NCBI GenBank assembly: GCA_050084515.1
Contig: CM114271.1
Span: 57,350,001 to 57,414,000 of the forward strand
Direction of reading: 5' to 3'
Length of the DNA stretch: 64,000 nucleotides
From: Blasia pusilla
Lineage: Eukaryota > Marchantiophyta > Marchantiopsida > Blasiales
Every line of letters begins with the position of its first letter. Positions within the stretch are counted from its first letter, which is position 1. Of the stretch, positions 58,127 to 64,000 are shown one piece after another. The translations under genes and the position numbers were made by a program. The notes under the pieces are model-generated. The model had not been told where the DNA came from. It searched no databases and saw nothing but the letters and a program-made list of their open reading frames with translations.

Positions 58127-60989
58127 ATGTCTTCTCAGTCTAGTGTGCTTGCAGAGTCTTCAAGTAAAAGGACAAATGGAGAAGGAGTCGACGAGGACAT
58201 AAAGGCGCTGATTGTGTCTCAAATTAGAGCACCTTTCTACCATGTTGAAGAGGGTTTGCTCAATCTTCTCAGGCGATGTTTGTTATCAAATGATCAAGGA
58301 TCCAGTTCCTCAGCTCTATGCGGTCACTTTGATCATTTTGAAAGCCTACATGATGAGGACCTTGGCTGGGGTTGTGGCTGGCGAAACATCCAAATAATAT
58401 GTTCTAATCTGCTGGCCGGAAATTCTGAAGCCAAGCAGGTGCTGTTCAATGGAGCAGGATTCGTCCCCGATATTGCTGCCTTGCAAGGGTGGTTGGAAAT
58501 CGCTTGGAAGAAAGGTTATGATTCATATGGGGCAGATTACTTTAAATGGAAGATTTCGGGAACTCGTAAGTGGATTGGGACTACAGAGTGTGCTGCGCTA
58601 CTACGGTCATTTGGCATCCGAGCCATGATCGTAAGCTTCACAGCGTTGGGAGGGAGCCAATCAGGAACGAACGTTGTAGGATTGTCAGGAGCCGGAGGAA
58701 ACGACTCCGAGAAGGCGAGTTCTGAAGGGGAACATGGCGGTCTGCACTCTGTCGATGGTCTTAGTTGCATATTAGATCGAACCCATGAGCGGTGCCCGCA
58801 CTGTACGGAAAAGGCCGCACTGACGAAGAAGTCGAAGAAGGTCGGTGGGAGAAGCTCTCGAGAGTTCACAGACAAAGATAAGCCTATGATTACCGGAGAT
58901 TCTGATAGGGCCATAACCAAGGATAATAATGAAGAAAGCGGAATTCTAGAGCAAAACTCGATGGACAGCGCCTCCTCCTCTAGTTCATGTGGGGCTGAAT
59001 TTCCGCAGCGGGGTGTTGAAAAAAGTGGAAGCCCACAGGAAAGCAAATCCGTGAGTGTTTCGAACGTGGACCATGAACTCTGGAAGAAAAGCAAGGAAGG
59101 AGCGCAAGTACGAGAAGTCGAGGATTCTGAGAGGAAGGTTGACTCTCGAGAGACCTTAGTGTCTGTAAGCAGGATCCCAGTGAGCCGGTTGATAGAATCC
59201 AATGATGGTAGGTGGTCTCATGGAGAAGGATCCTGTGGTGGGAATATCGGTGCGAAGGCTGGCATGGGAGACGATTCTTGGCAACCAGCAAACAGAGACA
59301 TAAATCACCATCATTTGGTTGAGTGGGTGTGGAACTATTTTAGCGGGGAGTCTTTGAACAGTTGTGACCGCGGGTCCGACGATTCACATCCACATGTCAT
59401 CATGAGCGACCGCTCGTAAGTACCGAGAAGATTCACTAGTTTTCAATGATGAGTACTTTCGTCTGTAAAGATCGTCTGAAGTCTCTGGGTATTCTGTTCA
59501 AACATATGATAAAATTCAGCCAAAACGAAGATGGCCCTCCGCAAGTTCGATTCTCGTGACGTCTATGAAAAAGGTTAAGCAATGCTCTGTAGTGAGATTA
59601 GAGCCGAATGTGCATATCATAGCAGTGTTCATGATTCGTGAGCTACCTTATTATTCTGAACACGCCAGGATTATCTTCTGAGCATGTAAATCGTGCTTAC
59701 AGCCCCATCTTGTGGGTTCGAATTTAAGGTAGTTATGCAGGATTCGAGGCTTAATAATCTTCAAATATTGCTGTGCAGAGCACGATTTGCAGTCATGGAG
59801 AGGTTGTAGTTTGGAATTTTATCCGAATCAATCGTCTTGAACACGTCAGGTTGCGCTGACAAACTTGTGGATACATACTTTTGTGTTCAGGCCCCTTTAC
59901 TTCCAGCACCGGGGCCATTCCAGGACGATCGTAGGTATTCAAAAGCGAGAGCTGAGAGCCAATACAGAACAGTATTTCCTCCTGGTTATAGACCCCTCCC
60001 AGGTACTGAAGTAAAGCTGGAAATTAATAATGTCTGTGTAGCACAGATCCCAATTCGTAGTGTGATTGATGAAATTTTTGAGGTCCAAGATGAATAATTA
60101 GTTCTAGTTTTCTCCAGCTCTGTCAGATAGGCTTTCGTGACGACTGTATCTAAGCGATCACTCTTGGTACACACAAAGCTACAAGTCAGACAGTTTGTTG
60201 ACTTTGGGTATGGGAGATCAAGACTTAGTTGTACATATGCTACAGTCTGTCCGCACACATTGGTTCTCAGGAGGTGGTAACAATTTGGGAAACTCAAAGT
60301 GGTAGTCTTCAGTTGGTCTCCGAGACCTCATTCAGAATTCACAATCTAGCTGACTTACTGGGCTCCTTAACTCTTTTGCACTTTGTTAAGTGATTCGAAT
60401 TCTGTAGTTGTAGCGCAGCATCTCCTGACACATTGTCAACTCGTGTGTGTGCGTTTTCTTTGTCTGTAAAGAGCTCTGAGTACCTCGCCAAAACCCTGAG
60501 GGAGAATCATGGGTGGGAGAAGCTCATTGAGCATGATGTACATACTCTCAAACGAGCGGAGTATCAGGTACACTTGCACTCGACTGTCTTCAAAGTTGAA
60601 AGGAAAATGTCCATTTACGACACATTACTCTTACGTTTCTAAGCAGATAGAGTAACTAGGGCAGTGATATCAACCCGTAAACTTGACGAAAATTTAGAAT
60701 TTCTCTGTTCAAGCTCGTAGATCGATTAGTTGGACTATATCCATTCTATAATCTACTCGAAAAATTGTGGGAGTCACAGAATTAAACTGCTTCTATGTGA
60801 CTTTTGAAATGACTGAACAGCTTCTGTATACTCTGGGTGAGATCTATGCTGCTTAACACTTGAAGTACACTTGCTCAGCTTTGTTATGCAGCAGAGGGAT
60901 TGGCTTGCGATGGAGAGCTAGAGGAGCTCAAGGTTCTTCGCAGTCTCAACTACTCATACTATCCCCTGGTATTTAATCTTATCAGATGA
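58127..60989 (+). CDS. C78 cysteine peptidase, ZUFSP/ZUP1-like, four exons
   Basis: Model: 58127-59415, 59891-60002, 60472-60567 and 60879-60989, giving 535 residues. All introns are GT-AG (donors gtaagt, gtactg, gtacac; acceptors gttcag, taaag, ctcag) and the phases fit. Exon 1 carries DLGWGCGWRNIQ with the catalytic Cys83, then GFVPDIAALQGWLEIAWKKG and WIGTTECAALLRSFGIRAM. Exon 2 carries the catalytic His439 in QHRGHSRTIVG and Asp464 in LLVIDPSQ. Exons 3 and 4 complete the fold (GWEKLIEHDVHTLKRAEYQ|LCY). Members of this family cleave ubiquitin (K63 chains in ZUFSP) or UFM1. Here the core is split by an insert of about 200 Ser/Glu/Lys-rich residues with a CPHC motif. An in-frame stop at 58088 supports the start at 58127, although an acceptor at 58090 could link an upstream exon. 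Confidence 0.9.
59416..59890 (+). other. Intron 1 of the C78 peptidase gene
   Basis: The donor ctc|gtaagt interrupts a Ser codon (TC|G) and the acceptor ttttgtgttcag restores it. Without this splice the reading ends at 59419 and the catalytic His and Asp are lost. Confidence 0.88.
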
Positions 60990-61180
60990 GTAGTACATCA
61001 GGTGCCTGATGATGCCTAATGTTTGTGATGGAATAGTTTGGAGGTCGAGTGCAATCGCTGGGAGGTGCAGAGCTTAGTAGCCTACTAACTTAGCATGGAC
61101 GACCCTCGTGCAACTCATTCCGTAATATTAAATTTTGATATCTGATTGAAATTTCTGTGTTTATTATGTGCATGAAGCAG

Positions 61181-61571
61181 CTGGGCCGGTGAGATATGAC
61201 GCGTTTTACCGTCTGATCCGAATGAGAAAAAGAATTCACAATCTCATTCGTCATAATATTACAATTTTGGAAAGAAATGGTCTCCCGGTGGATCAAATTC
61301 TTCCGTGAGTATTTTAATCCATCCTCCAGTTTACATTCCTTTCAGAATCAGCGCTTCAAAACTGAATGGTATTTGGAAGTTTGCGCAGATGAATCTCGAT
61401 GAAAAAGATCGGAAAGTGGGACCAAGTCCTAGCACCTTTCAAATCTCTCGACGAAGCGCGTTGGGACAGGATAAGATCTATGGCGTGATAAGATCTTCTC
61501 TCAGTGTCCAACCAAAGTTTCTATTGCAGAATACGACTTCTTCCAGTAATGAAACGGTGTGCTTGTGGTGA
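61181..61571 (+). other. Possible exons of an unidentified gene
   Basis: 61181-61304 reads GPVRYDAFYRLIRMRKRIHN and onward, after an acceptor at gcatgaagcag and before a donor ttcc|gtgagt. After 41 bases ending in cattcctttcag a second segment reads on in a fitting phase (SKLNGIWKFAQMNLDEKDRK...) to a stop at 61571. A 41-base intron would be unusually short for a plant, so one junction may be wrong. No family was recognised, and no start exon was found between the peptidase gene and 61181. Confidence 0.3.
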
Positions 61572-62318
61572 AGTATTCCGGTCATCGAATCACAGTTTCT
61601 AAAAGTGGTCGGTGATATTTGCAGAGGCCGAGGAAAGGAATTCAGACATTAGTATCCGTGATTCGTTTGATTGGCACTTCGGAATACCAAAATGGATTAC
61701 TCCTAGTTTCTGCGAGGATCGGATAAAATTGAATTCTTAAGAACTCAAACTTGAGTTTCCCCTTTGTTATCAGTTGAAAGGGTTTGATCTGCTCAGATCA
61801 TATTAGTAATTTTGACGAAGTCGATACGGGCCTATAATAGCCTCATTAAGATCTTACTGAAGATGGAAAGGCAGATCTATATGCGAGGGTTAGATTAGGT
61901 CGCAACGTGTGCGTACTAGGGACAAGGTATAGACCACTTCGGCTTTGCAAGTTGCAACCCGACAATATTCGAATAGACAGTACGATGCTGTCATGAAAGT
62001 TGTGAAGGCTCCTGACATGATACAAGTAGCCTGATCGAAATGTGTACTGCATGAAAATGAAGTTCGTGAATTATCTAGGCCAGAGTGTTTCGCAAGTAGA
62101 GGGCATCTCTCATGTTGAATTTTCATTACTAGAACGTTAGTTTCCGTCATCTGTGAAGAATATACCGAGCTCCGGAGGTTACGTGCAGTCGAGAAGCTCG
62201 CTCCCCATCGACTTAGATTTCACGTCTTTTAGGCGTGTTACCTTTTCACCTCATCTTCTATCCGGAGATACCCTCTGTGTTTTCAACCTATACTTTTGTA
62301 ACAATTAGGACTTCAAAC

Positions 62319-62427
62319 ATGCCAGAGAGCCAAAAAATTGCACGGAGGAAAGATCACGGAGGAAACGATCGAACTGTTAAAACGCAAGGCCTTGTGAAGT
62401 TGGACCTTGCACGACATTCTCACGAAG
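62319..62427 (+). other. Possible first exon, unidentified
   Basis: ATG at 62319 begins a basic stretch (MPESQKIARRKDHGGNDRTV) that ends at a good donor, cacgaag|gtgagt. The following DNA changes composition at about 62500, so the gene may be cut off by an insertion. Support is only the start codon and the donor. Confidence 0.2.
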
Positions 62428-62499
62428 GTGAGTGATCAGATAAGAACACTACAATCTGGGGACGAAGCAAAATAGTTCTTAGCTAAACTGGAGAAAATT

Positions 62500-64000
62500 T
62501 AAGCAGATTATAAGATGGAGTTGTCGGACTACTTGACAACGAAAATGACGAGGTTTCCTACTCCACGTCCCCTAGCTTCTAGTTACAACCCGTCGGAATC
62601 ATACGGGTTGCAAAATTATAATTCTGAGTAGTTAAAAGAACACAATCCACAAGTCCAACAAAATATTCTAGCAAACTTTTACAAACACCATTATGGGTTG
62701 AAAAAATTTCGTCCTTTATTACCTCCGAAGGAATGTACATTTGACCTAGTCTATGATTTTTTCAACCTCGTCATCTACAAATTTACTCCTAACTCTCCTC
62801 GGTGACAGTACCAAAGGAATGTCCTGGGATACAAGTGGCTCCTCTGGCCGATTGTAGACGGGGATCAAAAATGTTCGAGAGCCTTGGCCCCCCCTATAAA
62901 ACTCTCTTTCACACTAATATAAGATATATTTACCTAAGACGATTTTACTAAACAACAAGGACCGACTATATCATCAAACTCCACATGATCTCGAAATATC
63001 ATGTAGTGGTTGATCAACAATTCACACTAAGTGCTTCTAATCTTTTTACCCTTTCAGCCCCACGAGATTGACTCACATATCATCTATTATGTTCCATCAA
63101 TCTTCATCCATGATCAACATCCTTGCTCATGCGACGGTCCCAATTTCGAAGTCCTCCTATGTCTTATAAGGAAAATACTATCCACTACTTTGAGAGGTGC
63201 CCATGCTCTGTTAAAGAGAAACCTCACTTATACAAAGAAAGTCATAAAGACATGAATGGTTTGACGAGGATAAGATTAGAAAATGCACAACAGTTGTTCC
63301 CCCACAATAGGCAAATTGGTCGCATGGTTATAACAAGATGGTAGGTCGGAAAAATTACCAGCATAGATAGAAGCTCCATTCACACTTTTACTTCTTGGGC
63401 TTAATTATTTAAGCTGATTACGCGAGAAGGATTGCTGTGAATTAAATCTTTTTATTTAAGAGGAGAGTGTTATTTTAAAGTTGGAAATGAAGGTGAATCA
63501 TGACATGGAACTATGACAAGTGGCATATTCAACAGTTTCATTTAAATTACATGGGAGTGAAGTGGGGGACTTTAAAAAAAATTCTTCATTATGCAGAGGA
63601 TCCTATTGCAAAACCCCTCGTGCATTGAAGTTTTCAAGGTTGGAAACTTGTATCACCAAAGCATGATAAATAATACAGGTAGTCACAAAATTATCCGCTG
63701 GAGGCTTGAACCCATCACCTGATGCATACACTATGAACACATCTGTCCATGGTCACAACCTCTTTCCCTAATGTTGGATTCTTTCAGAAGTGCCCTCAGA
63801 AGTACCCATGGGAAATTAAATTTAATGTTGTTCACTCAAGTTCAGAGTACACAACCTGCTTGCCCTTGGAAATGAGTAGTTCTTTCCATATTGATACCGA
63901 AGACCTCCATATTAGATATTAAACAATACAATGAGCAATTCAACCAGGGTGCCCACAACAACATAGCTCCTGTATCCTTTAAATCGCATCTAGTAGACTC
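62500..64000. other. Unassigned, probably repeat-derived
   Basis: Composition shifts from that of the peptidase neighbourhood to the AT-richer style of the mobile-element regions. ORFs at 63031-63344 overlap in different frames and carry no recognised domain. Confidence 0.35.

Noticed and set aside
59837-60097. 86-residue ORF in the peptidase gene
   Set aside because: It is in the wrong frame. The real exon 2 (59891-60002) uses another frame with the catalytic His and Asp.
60433-60642. 69-residue ORF as a separate gene
   Set aside because: Its middle part is exon 3 of the peptidase (60472-60567). The rest is intron.

Overview
The window looks like nuclear DNA of a land plant. Spliced genes with GT-AG introns sit far apart among decayed Ty3/gypsy, LINE, hAT and piggyBac elements, a roughly 180-bp satellite array and AT-rich dispersed repeats. 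The one clearly intact gene is a plant-type C78 (ZUFSP/ZUP1-like) cysteine peptidase. Low gene density and the mix of element families would suit a bryophyte, perhaps a liverwort, but the species is not decided by the sequence. Nothing bacterial was seen: no operons, no ribosome binding sites and no CRISPR.

Layout. 1-2103: 3' two thirds of a broken Ty3/gypsy pol gene, cut inside the integrase core. 2104-6694: a GC-rich start followed by a series of damaged plus-strand reading frames: a divergent protein-kinase-like protein, unknown charged proteins, a coiled coil and a RING-like Cys-rich protein. This is the least explained part of the window. 7452-10060: about 14 head-to-tail monomers of 179-180 bp. 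10241-12860: a degenerate hAT transposon on the minus strand. 13.0-22.3 kb: mostly unrecognised sequence with several hairpins and minisatellites. 22974-23727: a two-exon gene on the minus strand for a small secreted Cys-rich peptide, with an almost perfect 151-bp tandem duplication just upstream of its start codon. 24.1-28.9 kb: AT-rich repeats and a LINE relic. 28.9-29.05 kb: a perfect 40-bp inverted repeat interleaved with a second one. 31.2-36.3 kb: a near full-length but broken LINE ending in a long CT/AT/GA microsatellite. 36.7-40.8 kb: LINE relics, a single exon resembling a chloroplast BASS-type transporter, a PHD-finger (EDM2-like) pseudogene and an unidentified broken coding region. 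42.9-44.1 kb: a minus-strand LINE 3' end, again followed by a long CT run. 48.5-48.8 kb: five copies of a 16-bp double ACGT-core motif. 49.5-55.7 kb: hAT, piggyBac and LINE relics and AT-rich repeats. 58127-60989: the four-exon C78 peptidase gene. The rest is unassigned.

Only two genes look intact: the peptidase and the secreted peptide. Almost everything else that is recognisable is mobile DNA in decay or host gene fragments caught among it. The gene models at 58.1-61.0 kb and 22.97-23.73 kb were built by hand from splice signals and matching intron phases; they are not single open reading frames.
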